A stretch of DNA of 40,849 bases from Desulfuromusa sp. (GCA_029933365.1 JAOZOH010000010.1:1-40849); one strand, 5' to 3'. Positions 1 through 9,302 are shown, numbered from the stretch's first letter. Translations and numbers: made by a program. The notes: generated from the sequence alone by a model not told the origin.

Positions 1-62
1 CGAAAAATTCTTCGGTGTCATGCGTGAGCCCGAGTTAGAACAAATTTGCCGTGTCAAACCCA

Positions 63-3000
63 TTATTGTGCTTTTTGCCGCCAGAATCTGCTCCTGGAAG
101 ACTCTGCCAATGAGTATAGAACCGGCACCACAATCAGGGTCAACAAAGTCGCAAATGCCAACCCAAAAATCACCGCCACCGCCATCGGTCCCCACCAGTC
201 AGCGGACTCACCACCTATGACCCAACGAAATGCAATGAAATCGAAACTGATCCCCACAGCCATTGGCAAAAGACCAAGGATAGTCGTAGTCGCTGTTAGC
301 ATTACAGGTCGAAAACGCACCGTTCCAGCTCGGATCAGCGCAGCATTTAACTCCATTCCTTCCTGAATCAATTGATTGATGTAATCAATAAGAACAATCG
401 CATTATTGACCACGACACCTGCCAAGGAGATAACTCCAATCCCTGTCATAATAATTCCAAAGGGTGTCGAGGTGACCATCAGACCCAGAAAAACCCCAGT
501 CAGAGATAAAAGGACAGATGTCATAACAATTAAGGTCTGGAGAAGGGAATTAAACTGGGTGATCAGAACCAACATGATCAACAAGATTGCCCCGACAAAC
601 GCTTTGGATAAAAATGCGGCAGCTTTTTGTTGTTCTTCCTGCTCACCAGAATAGGTAATCTGATAACCAGCGGGAAGTTGCATGGTAGCTAGCCGTTTTT
701 GAACCTCTAGTAAAACTTCATGACTGTTACGGCCAAAGGTTTCTGCTGATATGGTGACAACCCGTTTTTGATCAATATGGCGGATAGAACCGAACCCTGC
801 CCCAAGCTCAACAGTTGCAACGGTCGATAACGGAATGGGTGAACCATCGCCAGCAGGAATAAGTAGATTTTCAATATCTGCCACAGAAGTGCGGCGCTGA
901 GCAGGCATTCTGGCAACAATGTCATACTCATCCTCCCCCTCGCGGTATACGCCTAACTTTGTGCCACTTATTGCGGCCTTCACCATCTCAGATATTTCAG
1001 CGGTTGAAAGCTTTAACAGGCTAGCCTTTTCACGATCAACATCAATACGAATTTCCGGTTTAGCTTTAGAAAAATCATCTTTCAGATCAACCAGCCCTGC
1101 AACATCTTTAATCAGCTGCCGTGCCTCCATAACCAACTGGTCAAGTATGTCGATTTTATCCCCGCTAATTTCAACACTCACTGGCGGTCCTGTGGGTGGT
1201 CCCTCTTCCTGCTGCTCAACCTTAAATTCAGCTCCGGGTATTGGTGTTACAGCAGATCTGATCCGATCAAGCACATCGCGGGAATCCTCTTTGCGGTCTT
1301 TTCGTTCAATAAAGTCAAGAGATACTTTACTTAGGTTAGACTGAGCACTGCCACCTCCTCTCTCACTGCCAGAAATACCGATTTCAGCGACAGTGTAGCG
1401 AATATCTTTTTCAGCAACGGCAAACGCTTCTACCTGTCTTGCCAGAACATTACTGGCAGCAAGGTTTGCCCCTTCGGGAGCTTTGATCTCTACAAAAGCA
1501 AGATTTGGTTCCATATCAGGGAGCAGTTCGATTCCATGACCCAACACCGCATAGGACGCACCAATACCGAAGAGCAGCAGAAATGAAGCAAGGACAACCA
1601 GCAACCGCTGCTTAAGCGCATATTCAAGGAGTATCCCATACCATTTGATCGCTTTACTCGGTCTTTTTTTGTTCTGTTGACCTGGTTTTTCCAACAACAT
1701 GAAATGGCCACAGATGGTTGGATTAATCACCAGAGCGACAAATAGAGATGCTGACAGAGTGATGATCAAGGTCAACGGCAGAAACTTCATGAATTCTCCC
1801 ATGATGCCCGGCCAGAACGTCATGGGAAAAAATGCACAGAGAGTCGTTGCCGTTGAACTGATGACTGGCCAACCAACTTCTGCTACCGCAATCTTGGCTG
1901 CTTTTATTCCTGAATAACCTTCCTGCATGTGCCGATAGATGTTTTCTACAATCACAATTGCATTATCAACCAGCATTCCTAAGGCAAGAATGAGGCTAAA
2001 CAGAACCACCATATTCAAGGTGATACCCATAAGTTGCAGAACTGCAAAAGAGAGCAACATCGAAAAGGGTATTGCCAAGGCGACAAATAAGGAGTTGCGT
2101 AAACCAAGAAACATGAACAAGACTAAAACAATTAGAATCAGACCGGTAATAATATTATTTTCCAACTCCGAAACCATCCGGCGGATATCTTTTGATTGAT
2201 TAAATGTGACTGACAGGTCAATACCAGGTGGGACAAGCTCATCAGCAGATTCGAGCAAAGCAAAAACCCGATCAGCCACTTCAATAATATTGGCACCGGT
2301 CCTTTTTTTAATCGCTAGAGAAACACTCTGGTTACCATTCAGACGAGCATAACTGGTCCGATCTTCAAATGAATCAATAATTCGGGCAACGTCTTTGAAA
2401 TAAATAACCCGTCCGTCACGTTCCGTCAGAACCAGATTGTCAATTTCTTCCGGATCAGAGAATTCACCGGGAATACGCAGCAGGTATTTCCCTTGCCCGA
2501 TATCAATACTGCCGCCGGGAATATTGACGTTCTCCTGCCGAATTGCTCGCACAATTTCATTGAGTGAGATGCGATAGGCATAGAGACGATCTGGATCAAA
2601 TTCGACCCGAATCTGCCGTTCACGACCGCCAGTCAACACCACATCAAGGACACCTGAAATTTCCTCGATTCGCTCTTCCAGTTTTTCCCCGACACCCTTC
2701 AGAACAGTTTCGTCAACCTTTCCTGAGACAGAAACCATCAAAATCGGGAATTCAGATAGATTTATTTCCAGAACCGATGGATCATTTTCCAGATCGTTGG
2801 GCAAGTCCCCTTTGGCCTGATCAACCTTGTCTCTGACCCACTGCAAAGCGTTATTAATATTAACGTCAGGATCAAATTCAATCGTGATCATTGAAGATCC
2901 CTCAGCACTGACCGAGCGGATTTTTTCGACATCCTTAAGCCCTTTAAGTTTACGCTCAATGGGATAAGTGATGAGACTTTCAATATCATCCGGGGTCACC

Positions 3001-3158
3001 CCTTCATAAGGGGTAACAACCAAAACGTATGGAATGGTGATGTCGGGAGTCGATTCGCGGGGCAAAACAATATAGCTGTAGATTCCAACAATCAGAATAA
3101 TCAGCATCAGCGCAAAAACAGTGCTGCGCCGGTCGATTGCTGCGTTAGAAATCAGCAT
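63..3158 (-). CDS. RND-family efflux permease (HAE1/AcrB-like), inner membrane
   Basis: Proton-driven inner-membrane pump subunit of a tripartite drug or hydrophobe efflux system. The 1031-residue length is normal for the AcrB family. The N-terminal first membrane helix is followed by a large periplasmic domain. A TM4-type segment contains LVDNAIVIVEN (Asp398, Asn399), where AcrB has two adjacent aspartates, so only one acidic residue is kept; other RND permeases share this. A TM10-type segment contains GVVVNNAIVLIDYI. The ATG at 3158 follows the adaptor stop by 3 nt, so this is the last gene of the tetR-tolC-adaptor-permease operon. Substrate cannot be read from the sequence. A heavy-metal (CusA) pump is less likely because the motifs resemble the HAE group. 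Confidence 0.93.
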   Translation of the reverse strand: MLISNAAIDRRSTVFALMLIILIVGIYSYIVLPRESTPDITIPYVLVVTPYEGVTPDDIESLITYPIERKLKGLKDVEKIRSVSAEGSSMITIEFDPDVNINNALQWVRDKVDQAKGDLPNDLENDPSVLEINLSEFPILMVSVSGKVDETVLKGVGEKLEERIEEISGVLDVVLTGGRERQIRVEFDPDRLYAYRISLNEIVRAIRQENVNIPGGSIDIGQGKYLLRIPGEFSDPEEIDNLVLTERDGRVIYFKDVARIIDSFEDRTSYARLNGNQSVSLAIKKRTGANIIEVADRVFALLESADELVPPGIDLSVTFNQSKDIRRMVSELENNIITGLILIVLVLFMFLGLRNSLFVALAIPFSMLLSFAVLQLMGITLNMVVLFSLILALGMLVDNAIVIVENIYRHMQEGYSGIKAAKIAVAEVGWPVISSTATTLCAFFPMTFWPGIMGEFMKFLPLTLIITLSASLFVALVINPTICGHFMLLEKPGQQNKKRPSKAIKWYGILLEYALKQRLLVVLASFLLLFGIGASYAVLGHGIELLPDMEPNLAFVEIKAPEGANLAASNVLARQVEAFAVAEKDIRYTVAEIGISGSERGGGSAQSNLSKVSLDFIERKDRKEDSRDVLDRIRSAVTPIPGAEFKVEQQEEGPPTGPPVSVEISGDKIDILDQLVMEARQLIKDVAGLVDLKDDFSKAKPEIRIDVDREKASLLKLSTAEISEMVKAAISGTKLGVYREGEDEYDIVARMPAQRRTSVADIENLLIPAGDGSPIPLSTVATVELGAGFGSIRHIDQKRVVTISAETFGRNSHEVLLEVQKRLATMQLPAGYQITYSGEQEEQQKAAAFLSKAFVGAILLIMLVLITQFNSLLQTLIVMTSVLLSLTGVFLGLMVTSTPFGIIMTGIGVISLAGVVVNNAIVLIDYINQLIQEGMELNAALIRAGTVRFRPVMLTATTTILGLLPMAVGISFDFIAFRWVIGGESADWWGPMAVAVIFGLAFATLLTLIVVPVLYSLAESSRSRFWRQKAQ

Positions 3159-3161
3159 CGC

Positions 3162-4220
3162 TTATTTTTCTCCCACTTCTATTTTGGTGCCATCAATCAG
3201 CAATTGCTGACCTTCAATGATAAGAAATTGGTTTTCTTTCAAACCTTCTTTAATCACAACGCGTTGATCAATGGAGCTGCCAATAATCACATTAACTTTT
3301 TGAGCAAGGCTATTTTCTGCAAGGAAAACAACTTTTTCGCCATCTCGATCTATGACCGCGTATAAAGGGACAGAAACAACCTGCTCCAGGTGTTGCCGCA
3401 CAAACTTGACTCGGACAATCATGCCAGGGCGGAGCTTTGCAGAGCGGTTATCCAGCACAATTTTAGTTCGATATGTGCGAGTGGCTGGATTAGCAGAAAA
3501 TGCAATATAATCGATAATCCCCACCATAGGATCAGCAGGCAAATTATTAATTACCGCTGGAATGAGTTCAACTTGTTGCCCAATTTTGAGGAATGGGACA
3601 TCCTTTTCAGGAACATCGGCTATTATTTTAAGTTTATCGATTTGAACCAATCTCAACAACGGCTTGCCAGGATCAACATATTCACCACGATCTACATACA
3701 AATAATCTATAATGCCATTCACCGGTGCCCGAGGCAGGCTTTTTGCCAACTGCAGTTGCGTTGTCTTTAATGCGGCCTTGGCTACTGTCAAACTATTTTC
3801 CAGTTCATCCAGCTCCTGCTGGCTAACCAAACCATCAGCTTCCAGTTGTCTGTAACGAGCAAGTTTCCGCCCGATGACCGTGACATTCTCACGATCTCGC
3901 TGCAGGTAACTTTTTATCGTTTCAGGATCAATTTCCAATAGAACTTCATTGGCCTTGACCCTATCCCCCTCTTTAACATGAATCTTCTGTACCGATCCGG
4001 CAATTTCAGCAGCCAAAGACAAATCTTCCCACGCTTCCAAATTGGCCGGCAGGATAAAAGTTTCGACTAAATCAGATAGCGCAACTTTCTCAATGGAGAC
4101 CGGAACAACCTTTTCCGGCCTGCTTACTACCCCCTCCTCCTGACGGCTACAAGCTGAGAGAAGAGAAAAGCTGAATAAGCTGAGAATGATTATTTGAACA
4201 GACCATTTATATATTTTCAA
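3162..4220 (-). CDS. RND efflux periplasmic adaptor (membrane fusion protein), lipoprotein
   Basis: Links the RND permease to the outer-membrane channel across the periplasm. The N-terminus is a lipoprotein signal ending in LLSAC, with lipidated Cys24 counted from the start chosen here. It is followed by a lipoyl/barrel-sandwich segment (KEGDRVKANEVLLEIDP), a coiled-coil hairpin and the second half (VNGIIDYLYVDRGEYVDPG). I chose the TTG at 4220 because an AGGAG ribosome-binding site lies 7 nt before it. An upstream in-frame ATG at 4235 is possible, but that AGGAG sits inside it. The gene overlaps the tolC-like stop by 14 nt, indicating translational coupling. Length is 352 residues, usual for the family. 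Confidence 0.9.
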   Translation of the reverse strand: MKIYKWSVQIIILSLFSFSLLSACSRQEEGVVSRPEKVVPVSIEKVALSDLVETFILPANLEAWEDLSLAAEIAGSVQKIHVKEGDRVKANEVLLEIDPETIKSYLQRDRENVTVIGRKLARYRQLEADGLVSQQELDELENSLTVAKAALKTTQLQLAKSLPRAPVNGIIDYLYVDRGEYVDPGKPLLRLVQIDKLKIIADVPEKDVPFLKIGQQVELIPAVINNLPADPMVGIIDYIAFSANPATRTYRTKIVLDNRSAKLRPGMIVRVKFVRQHLEQVVSVPLYAVIDRDGEKVVFLAENSLAQKVNVIIGSSIDQRVVIKEGLKENQFLIIEGQQLLIDGTKIEVGEK

Positions 4221-5757
4221 GGCGCAACTCCTCATTATTGTTGGTCAGGATAATCCCATGCCGTTCCAGAATATTACCGCGCACATAGTCCATTTGAGCT
4301 AGCGCCAAGTGGTAGCGAGTCAAAGCATTAATGCGACCTATTTTTGCTTCAATCAGTTTATTCTGGAAGGAGATCATTCTAAAGGTATTAGATAACCCCT
4401 CGTCTAAGCGGCGTTGTTCCTGCTCTAGTGATGTTTTTGCCAAAACTGAAAAATGTTCCGCAATCTCAAATTGTTTAAAGGCATGAGTCATATTGATTTG
4501 CTGTTGCAATAAATCACTTTTCAAAACAGCTTCCAAATCCTGCTGGTGGTAGCGATCCTGTTTCAATTGCAGCTCTGCCTGTCGGTATCTTGATTTAGCT
4601 GCACGGTTGCCAAGGGGTAGGGAAAATTTCAGACCCGCGCTCCATTGATATCCGTCTGCTTCACTCATGCTGCCAAATGAATTCAACCAGGAGCCTGAAT
4701 AACGACTGTCAGGAGCGGTATCTCTCTCGTCACCAGAAAGGCCATTAATGCCAGCTTTAAATTCTAAATCAAGCTGCGGTTTCAATTGATTGCTTAAATA
4801 GTTTTGTTGCAGAAAACTATTTTTCACCGTGTAATCATTGATTTTCAGTTCCAGGCGTTTCTTTCGTGCAGATTCAAAGAGTTGAGCAAAATTGGGAAAA
4901 TTAATCTCTTGAACAACCGGGCTATAGTCAACCAGAGCTGTCGGTTCGAAATCATCGTCAAGGCTATGATTTAATTGTCGGTTCAACTCTTCAAGCAACA
5001 GATCTCGACTTTGTATCGCGAATGATAAACTGAGTTGCCGATCTGCCTGTGCTGTTTCTGCCTCCTGCACCTCAGAAACAGGAATAACACCAGCAGCGAA
5101 GCGTTTTTGATTATCATGATAAAGTTCATCAGCTAACCGTACTGCTTCTTGACGCAAGCGGATGGTTTCTGACTCTCCGGCAATCTGCCTTGCAGCAGAT
5201 TCAAGTTGCAGAATTAAATTTTGCGCTCGCAATAGATAAACTAAAGAGGCCTGTCGGTGTTGATTATGGGCTATTTCAAGCTTCGTTGAATTGATTGTAG
5301 TGCCAAGATTACGCAGCAGTGGTTGATTCAAATCAACCTGTAAAGCGGTACGATAGTGTGGGTCAAGATTATTAGTATAGTCGTTGTCAGAGACCCATGC
5401 GGAATTCAAAGATAGTGCTGCGGTGAGTCCGATTTTAAAATGTTTGCTAATTCCGACCAGCCCAGAATATTTTTCTGTATTACTCGCAGTAGAAGAACTA
5501 AAACTCGACTCAAAAGGGGTCGAGGAACGATCGTATCCAGTTGCAGCAAAAACATCGCTATCAAAAAACGCCTCTTCTAGCGTAATAGCTTCAATTTCTT
5601 GTGAAACATTGATCATTTCAACCTGCAAACCAAGATTAGTTTCCAACCCCAGAGCTATCAAATCACGCAAGCTCAGAGGGCTCTGCTGAGAGGCCTGGAT
5701 AACGGTTGGCAGAAAACAAAGAAGAAACAAGAATGCAGTTGCTAGTTGTTTTTTCAT
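4207..5757 (-). CDS. TolC-family outer-membrane efflux protein
   Basis: Outer-membrane channel partner of the RND pump encoded just downstream. The protein has 516 residues with a cleavable signal peptide (basic MKK, hydrophobic core, predicted cleavage after QAS near residue 22). Two repeats are rich in long amphipathic helices, as in the OEP family, for example LNQPLLRNLGTTINSTKLE and LPLGNRAAKSRYRQAELQL. The open frame extends upstream to 5844, but the ATG at 5757 is preferred: it overlaps the tetR stop as ATGA, has GGAGG upstream and begins the signal peptide. Its 3' end overlaps the adaptor gene. Confidence 0.9.
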   Translation of the reverse strand: MKKQLATAFLFLLCFLPTVIQASQQSPLSLRDLIALGLETNLGLQVEMINVSQEIEAITLEEAFFDSDVFAATGYDRSSTPFESSFSSSTASNTEKYSGLVGISKHFKIGLTAALSLNSAWVSDNDYTNNLDPHYRTALQVDLNQPLLRNLGTTINSTKLEIAHNQHRQASLVYLLRAQNLILQLESAARQIAGESETIRLRQEAVRLADELYHDNQKRFAAGVIPVSEVQEAETAQADRQLSLSFAIQSRDLLLEELNRQLNHSLDDDFEPTALVDYSPVVQEINFPNFAQLFESARKKRLELKINDYTVKNSFLQQNYLSNQLKPQLDLEFKAGINGLSGDERDTAPDSRYSGSWLNSFGSMSEADGYQWSAGLKFSLPLGNRAAKSRYRQAELQLKQDRYHQQDLEAVLKSDLLQQQINMTHAFKQFEIAEHFSVLAKTSLEQEQRRLDEGLSNTFRMISFQNKLIEAKIGRINALTRYHLALAQMDYVRGNILERHGIILTNNNEELRLENI

Positions 5758-6350
5758 TTTGCAATCCCCTCCAGTACCTGACTGAACAGAACCCGCATTC
5801 CCTCTTCGGCTTCCTGCAGCGAAGTCACGTAACCGGTATACCAACCGGCAAGAACCCCCAGATAAAGAGAAAAGAAATGGACAGAGAGATGAAACAATTC
5901 ATGTTCAGCAGAAATCTCACCTTTGTCTTGAGCTCTTTTGAAAAAAACTTCAATAGTATCAAAATAACGCTGATCATGAACCTTAGCTTTCTCATTGATC
6001 TCACCGGGAAAAACCATCTCACGTAACATCTGGCGACCAAATTCTCGATTTTTGGTAACAAAAGTGAATTTGAGCATAAAGAAATCAACCAGCAGATCGA
6101 TTAATGACTTATCGATCCCCTCATTCGACTGTAACTGGGTAAATGCCAGACTAAGTTCTTCATCGCAATAGCTGATAAAAATGTCATTTTTGGTTGAAAA
6201 ATAGCCATAAACCGTCGTCTTTCCAATACCAGCTTCCTTTGCGATATCCTCGATACTGGTATTTTCGCAGCCTTTGTCGGCAAACAATTTAACCGCAGCA
6301 GCCTGAATCGCACGTTTTGTTTCTTGCTTTTTTTGTTCTCTGACTCCCAC
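5754..6350 (-). CDS. TetR/AcrR-family transcriptional repressor
   Basis: Likely local repressor of the efflux operon. The protein has 198 residues. An N-terminal helix-turn-helix (about residues 9-55) carries the TetR signature with FADKGCENTSIEDIAKEAG and KTTVYGYFSTKNDIF. The variable helical C-terminus would bind the inducer. The start is GTG at 6350 with GGAGG 8 nt upstream. It is the first gene of the operon, and its stop overlaps the tolC-like start by 4 nt. Two matching palindromes flank and overlap the promoter directly upstream, suggesting autorepression. The ligand is unknown. Confidence 0.92.
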   Translation of the reverse strand: MGVREQKKQETKRAIQAAAVKLFADKGCENTSIEDIAKEAGIGKTTVYGYFSTKNDIFISYCDEELSLAFTQLQSNEGIDKSLIDLLVDFFMLKFTFVTKNREFGRQMLREMVFPGEINEKAKVHDQRYFDTIEVFFKRAQDKGEISAEHELFHLSVHFFSLYLGVLAGWYTGYVTSLQEAEEGMRVLFSQVLEGIAK

Positions 6351-6372
6351 TAGAAGCTCCTCCCTATAAAAT

Positions 6373-6388
6373 CTCGACTCCGTTCGAG
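6373..6388. promoter_or_regulatory. TetR-type operator, promoter-proximal copy
   Basis: Contains CTCGA-N6-TCGAG, the same half-sites and spacing as the longer palindrome 47 bp away (centre to centre). It overlaps the proposed -10 element of the tetR promoter, so binding would block RNA polymerase. The operator role is inferred from position and symmetry. Confidence 0.6.
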
Positions 6389-6414
6389 TTTAATACAAAA
6401 AAGTGACATGTCAA
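6387..6414 (-). promoter_or_regulatory. Predicted sigma-70 promoter of the tetR-efflux operon
   Basis: On the minus strand a perfect -35 box TTGACA (6409-6414) is followed after 16 nt by TAAACT (6387-6392), a 4/6 match to the -10 consensus. It lies about 40 nt upstream of the GTG start of tetR and is bracketed by the two palindromes. Confidence 0.55.
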
Positions 6415-6440
6415 GAAATCTCGAATAAATTCGAGATTTC
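6415..6440. promoter_or_regulatory. TetR-type operator, 26-bp palindrome
   Basis: Inverted repeat with 12-bp perfect arms (GAAATCTCGAAT and its complement) around a 2-bp centre. It abuts the -35 box of the tetR promoter and shares its CTCGA-N6-TCGAG core with the site at 6373-6388. It also lies about 28 bp upstream of the -35 box proposed for the divergent PilZ gene, so it could influence both directions. Confidence 0.7.
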
Positions 6441-6467
6441 ATAAATATCATTATGTAAATTTAAGCA

Positions 6468-6496
6468 TTGCATCATAATGAAAGATAGAATATTTT
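6468..6496 (+). promoter_or_regulatory. Predicted promoter of the PilZ gene
   Basis: TTGCAT (6468-6473), a 17-nt spacer and TATTTT (6491-6496) stand 28 nt before the ATG of the PilZ gene. Match quality is moderate. Confidence 0.4.
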
Positions 6497-6523
6497 GTAT
6501 GGTATAAATATTTAGAGGGAATC

Positions 6524-6883
6524 ATGACAAGTGAAATTGATCGACCAACAGCTGATTTAAGAAAAAATTTACGCTCTCCACTGATCATTCAGAAGGTTCA
6601 TATTGGTGCTGATCGTCCTGCCTTTTTTGGTTACAGCAAAAACATCAGTAAAAGTGGGATGTTTATTGCGACGAGCAATCCGATCCAGGCCGGGGAACAA
6701 ATTGATCTTGAGTTTCCGCTACCTGCACCACTAAAAGGGACTGCTCGCTGTCGCTGTGAGGTGGTTTGGAAACGCCCGCATGGAACGCACCTCCCCTTTG
6801 AACCGGGAATGGGAATAAAATTTATTGACATGCCGGTGGAAGTCTCTGCTCGGTTGGATGAGTGGATAAAAGAGCAATTATAG
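6524..6883 (+). CDS. PilZ-domain protein, putative c-di-GMP effector
   Basis: Small single-domain protein of 119 residues. It has the two PilZ ligand motifs: RKNLR (RxxxR, starting about residue 14) and NISKSG (the D/NxSxxG motif, about residues 40-45). The rest fits the PilZ beta barrel (GEQIDLEFPLP, then CEVVWKRP and GMGIKF). Known PilZ proteins with both motifs bind cyclic di-GMP; binding here is inferred. It is the only plus-strand gene in the window, with AGAGGG before the ATG and a strong terminator 7 nt after the stop, so it is monocistronic. The partner output system cannot be named. Confidence 0.88.
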   Translation: MTSEIDRPTADLRKNLRSPLIIQKVHIGADRPAFFGYSKNISKSGMFIATSNPIQAGEQIDLEFPLPAPLKGTARCRCEVVWKRPHGTHLPFEPGMGIKFIDMPVEVSARLDEWIKEQL

Positions 6884-6890
6884 TTTTCAT

Positions 6891-6929
6891 ACAAAAGCTC
6901 GACATGGCATCTACATGTCGAGCTTTTGT
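6891..6929. terminator. Bidirectional rho-independent terminator between the PilZ gene and gltX
   Basis: A perfect 16-bp stem (ACAAAAGCTCGACATG at 6891-6906 and its complement at 6914-6929) encloses a 7-nt loop. The arms end in T-rich runs in both directions. It serves the convergent PilZ (+) and gltX (-) genes. Confidence 0.85.
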
Positions 6930-6943
6930 CTATCCTGGACTAA

Positions 6944-8344
6944 CTAATCCTCAAGAGAATCAATAGCCTGTTCAATCCTTTTTAAAGAAGTTTCCTTCCC
7001 CAACACCCGCAGAACATCATAGATACCAGGACTGGGCGCACCTCCGGTCAGGGCAACCCTTAAGGGCTGAGCCACTTTGCCAAACTTCAACTCAGTTGTT
7101 TCTATAATATCAGCAAAGACAGCTTCCAGATGTTCCTCGGTGAAAGAGTCACAAACACCTAGTTTATTCTGCAGAAGAATCAACAGGTCTTTTTGTTCCC
7201 GTTTCAGGAATTTCTTTTTTGCCTTTTCGTCATAGCTGATTCGATCGACAAAATAAAACTCTGCACCCGTTGCCATTTCAACCAAAGTAGCTGAGCGTTC
7301 CTGTAACCCTTTGACCACTTCAATTAGGTCTGGACCCCCCTCAATATTGATTCCTTTCTCTACCAGAAAAGGCTTCAGTAACTCTGCCAACCGCTGCGGA
7401 TCCCCGGTTTTGATATAATGGGCGTTGAGCCACAGAAGTTTTTCAGGATTGAACACCCCGGCTGAACGCCCAACACTATCAAGACTGAACTTTTTGATCA
7501 GATCAGACATACTGAAAATTTCTTCATCGCCATACGACCAACCCAAGCGCACCAGATAATTGACCAATGCCTCGGGAAGATAACCCATCTCCTGATAAGC
7601 CATCACCGAGGTTGCACCATGACGCTTTGACAATCTCTTCTTGTCAGAGCCAAGAATCATCGGCACATGAGCAAATTCTGGAACTTCGTAGCCCAAGGCT
7701 TCATAGAGAAGAATCTGCCGGGGGGTATTATTAATATGATCATCACCACGAATAACTAGATTAATCCCCATTTCTGCATCATCAATAACCACCACAAAAT
7801 TATAGGTGGGGGTCCCATCGGTTCGTTGAATAATCAGGTCATCAAGCTCTTCGTGACGAAACGTGATTGAACCTTTGATACGGTCAATAAAAGTTGTTTC
7901 TTCACGCTCTTCAGGAAGCTTGAAGCGCACGACATAGGGAGTATCGGGCTGATCGGTCCGGTTGCGACAGGTGCCATCATATTTAGGCTTCCGCCCTTCT
8001 TGTTTGGCTTTTTCCCGCTTCGCATCAAGCTCCTCAGCGGTGCAATAACAACGGTAGGCCTTCCCCTCGTCAAGCAGTTGCTGAACCTTTTGTCGATATA
8101 ATTCAAAACGGTCTGATTGATAAAAAGGGCCTTCATCACATGAGAGACCGAGCCAATCCATAGCGTTTAATATTGCATCGATCGATTCTTGAGTGGAGCG
8201 CACGACATCGGTGTCCTCTATTCTAAGAACAAACTTACCAGCTTCTTTTTTAGCTAAGAGATAATTAAACAGAGCTGTCCTGGCTCCGCCTATATGCAAA
8301 TATCCCGTTGGACTAGGGGCAAAACGGACACGTAGGTCAGACAT
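6944..8344 (-). CDS. gltX: Glutamate--tRNA ligase
   Basis: Class I aminoacyl-tRNA synthetase that charges tRNA with glutamate. It has 466 residues, the normal bacterial length. The HIGH-type motif is HIGG (residues 17-20) within [18 protein letters not shown], and the KMSKS-type motif is [10 protein letters not shown]. Cysteines 99, 101 and 126 with Tyr122 match the zinc-binding site of GluRS. Whether it is discriminating, or also charges tRNA-Gln for amidation, cannot be read from this sequence. It is transcribed towards the shared terminator at 6891-6929. Confidence 0.97.
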   Translation of the reverse strand: MSDLRVRFAPSPTGYLHIGGARTALFNYLLAKKEAGKFVLRIEDTDVVRSTQESIDAILNAMDWLGLSCDEGPFYQSDRFELYRQKVQQLLDEGKAYRCYCTAEELDAKREKAKQEGRKPKYDGTCRNRTDQPDTPYVVRFKLPEEREETTFIDRIKGSITFRHEELDDLIIQRTDGTPTYNFVVVIDDAEMGINLVIRGDDHINNTPRQILLYEALGYEVPEFAHVPMILGSDKKRLSKRHGATSVMAYQEMGYLPEALVNYLVRLGWSYGDEEIFSMSDLIKKFSLDSVGRSAGVFNPEKLLWLNAHYIKTGDPQRLAELLKPFLVEKGINIEGGPDLIEVVKGLQERSATLVEMATGAEFYFVDRISYDEKAKKKFLKREQKDLLILLQNKLGVCDSFTEEHLEAVFADIIETTELKFGKVAQPLRVALTGGAPSPGIYDVLRVLGKETSLKRIEQAIDSLED

Positions 8345-8370
8345 GGAAACTCCTTTGATTTTTTAATATT

Positions 8371-8487
8371 CTCCTCTCCATGAGGGAGAGGGTCAGGGTG
8401 AGGGGGAAACGTTACAATTCAATATCCGACTAGAATCAAACTCCCCCTCATCCGGCCATCGGCCACCTTCTCCCTCATGGAGAAGGA
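8371..8487. repeat. MITE/REP-like inverted-repeat element
   Basis: Intergenic element between gltX and the MEMO gene. The left arm (8371-8408) has a CTCTCC-ATGAG-GGAGAG hairpin followed by GGGTGAGGGGGA. The right arm (8441-8487) is its inverted counterpart with a CTTCTCCATGAGGGAGAAGG-type hairpin and an extra palindromic GGCCGATGGCC. The roughly 30-bp centre is unrelated AT-rich sequence. Elements with this CTCCATGAGGGAGA and GGGTGAGGG wording are familiar as dispersed bacterial intergenic repeats. It carries no coding capacity. Confidence 0.65.
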
Positions 8488-8489
8488 TT

Positions 8490-9293
8490 TCATTCTAAGG
8501 TTAGTCCAGCATAGCCAACCACCCGGTTATTATCACCATTGACTTGACCTGAATGGGCATAACGAATCAGCTGGCACTCTCTGGCTCCCAGGTCATAAGC
8601 GGCTTTCATCACGACGATGGTTGGCAGCACACCACACATACTGATTCGATTCTCTCGGACAACCCGATAAAGTCGCTGCAAATCATAAGCAGTCATGGCA
8701 TCAATTGCCAGGAAATCCAGCTTCTCGGAGATTTCCGCAGAACTGAAATGATTCATATCGGTACTGGCGAGAAGCAGGATATCCTCTTGCCAGTTTTTCA
8801 CAACTTGTGCAATTTCAGCGCCCAGCTGTAGACAGTCGGTTAGCGATAATTGTCCTAACGCAATTGGGACAATTTGCAATTCAGGCTGGCGGCGCAATAA
8901 AAACGGCAACATCACTTCCAGAGAATGTTCTTCACTATGCGCCTGGTTATCAACCGTTAGTACTACAATATTATCGACCAATTGATCACGTAAAGCAGCA
9001 GCAATTGGGACAGAACCCAACGGTGTCGCCCAGGCATCAGCGCCACTCACTGCTATATTATCACCAGCAGCATAATGTTTCGGGCCAATTAAAATAACTT
9101 GTTTCGGGATTTCAGCTGCAGCAAATACTTCACCAGCAACCGCTCCAGAATAAACATAGCCGGCATGCGGAACGACGATCCCTTTTACTTTTTTGGCCTC
9201 AGAGTCCACTTTCAACAAGGAATCAAGTTGGATTGATAATTCCTCCGGATTTGCGGGATAAAAACTTCCTGCAACTGCTGGCTGACGAATCAT
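8490..9293 (-). CDS. amrB: MEMO1-family protein (AmmeMemoRadiSam system protein B)
   Basis: Member of the MEMO1 family, whose fold is related to non-haem-iron dioxygenases; in prokaryotes it often co-occurs with an AMMECR1 protein and a radical-SAM protein. It has 267 residues and begins with the family signature IRQPAVAGSFYPA. Likely metal-site segments are VPHAGYVYSG, GPKHYAA, STDMNHF and CGVLP. An excellent AGGAGG site precedes the ATG at 9293. It starts 9 nt after the TauE/SafE gene stop, so the two are probably co-transcribed. The two usual AmmeMemoRadiSam partners are not in this window. The biochemical role is not established. Confidence 0.88.
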   Translation of the reverse strand: MIRQPAVAGSFYPANPEELSIQLDSLLKVDSEAKKVKGIVVPHAGYVYSGAVAGEVFAAAEIPKQVILIGPKHYAAGDNIAVSGADAWATPLGSVPIAAALRDQLVDNIVVLTVDNQAHSEEHSLEVMLPFLLRRQPELQIVPIALGQLSLTDCLQLGAEIAQVVKNWQEDILLLASTDMNHFSSAEISEKLDFLAIDAMTAYDLQRLYRVVRENRISMCGVLPTIVVMKAAYDLGARECQLIRYAHSGQVNGDNNRVVGYAGLTLE

Positions 9294-9302
9294 TTGTTCC
9301 TC

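Noticed and set aside
919..1344. Plus-strand ORF of 141 codons, and the many similar ones opposite pfaC and pfaA
   Set aside because: They lie wholly opposite strongly conserved genes, have Ser/Arg/Pro-rich shadow composition, and lack family features or ribosome-binding sites.
63..3158. Heavy-metal (CusA/CzcA) RND pump
   Set aside because: Helix motifs and operon context (TetR, lipoprotein adaptor, TolC) fit the drug-efflux group, and no metal-binding Met or His clusters were noticed.
5758..5844. Longer TolC-like protein reaching into tetR
   Set aside because: The extension would hide the signal peptide internally; the ATG at 5757 overlaps the tetR stop in the usual ATGA way and has GGAGG upstream.
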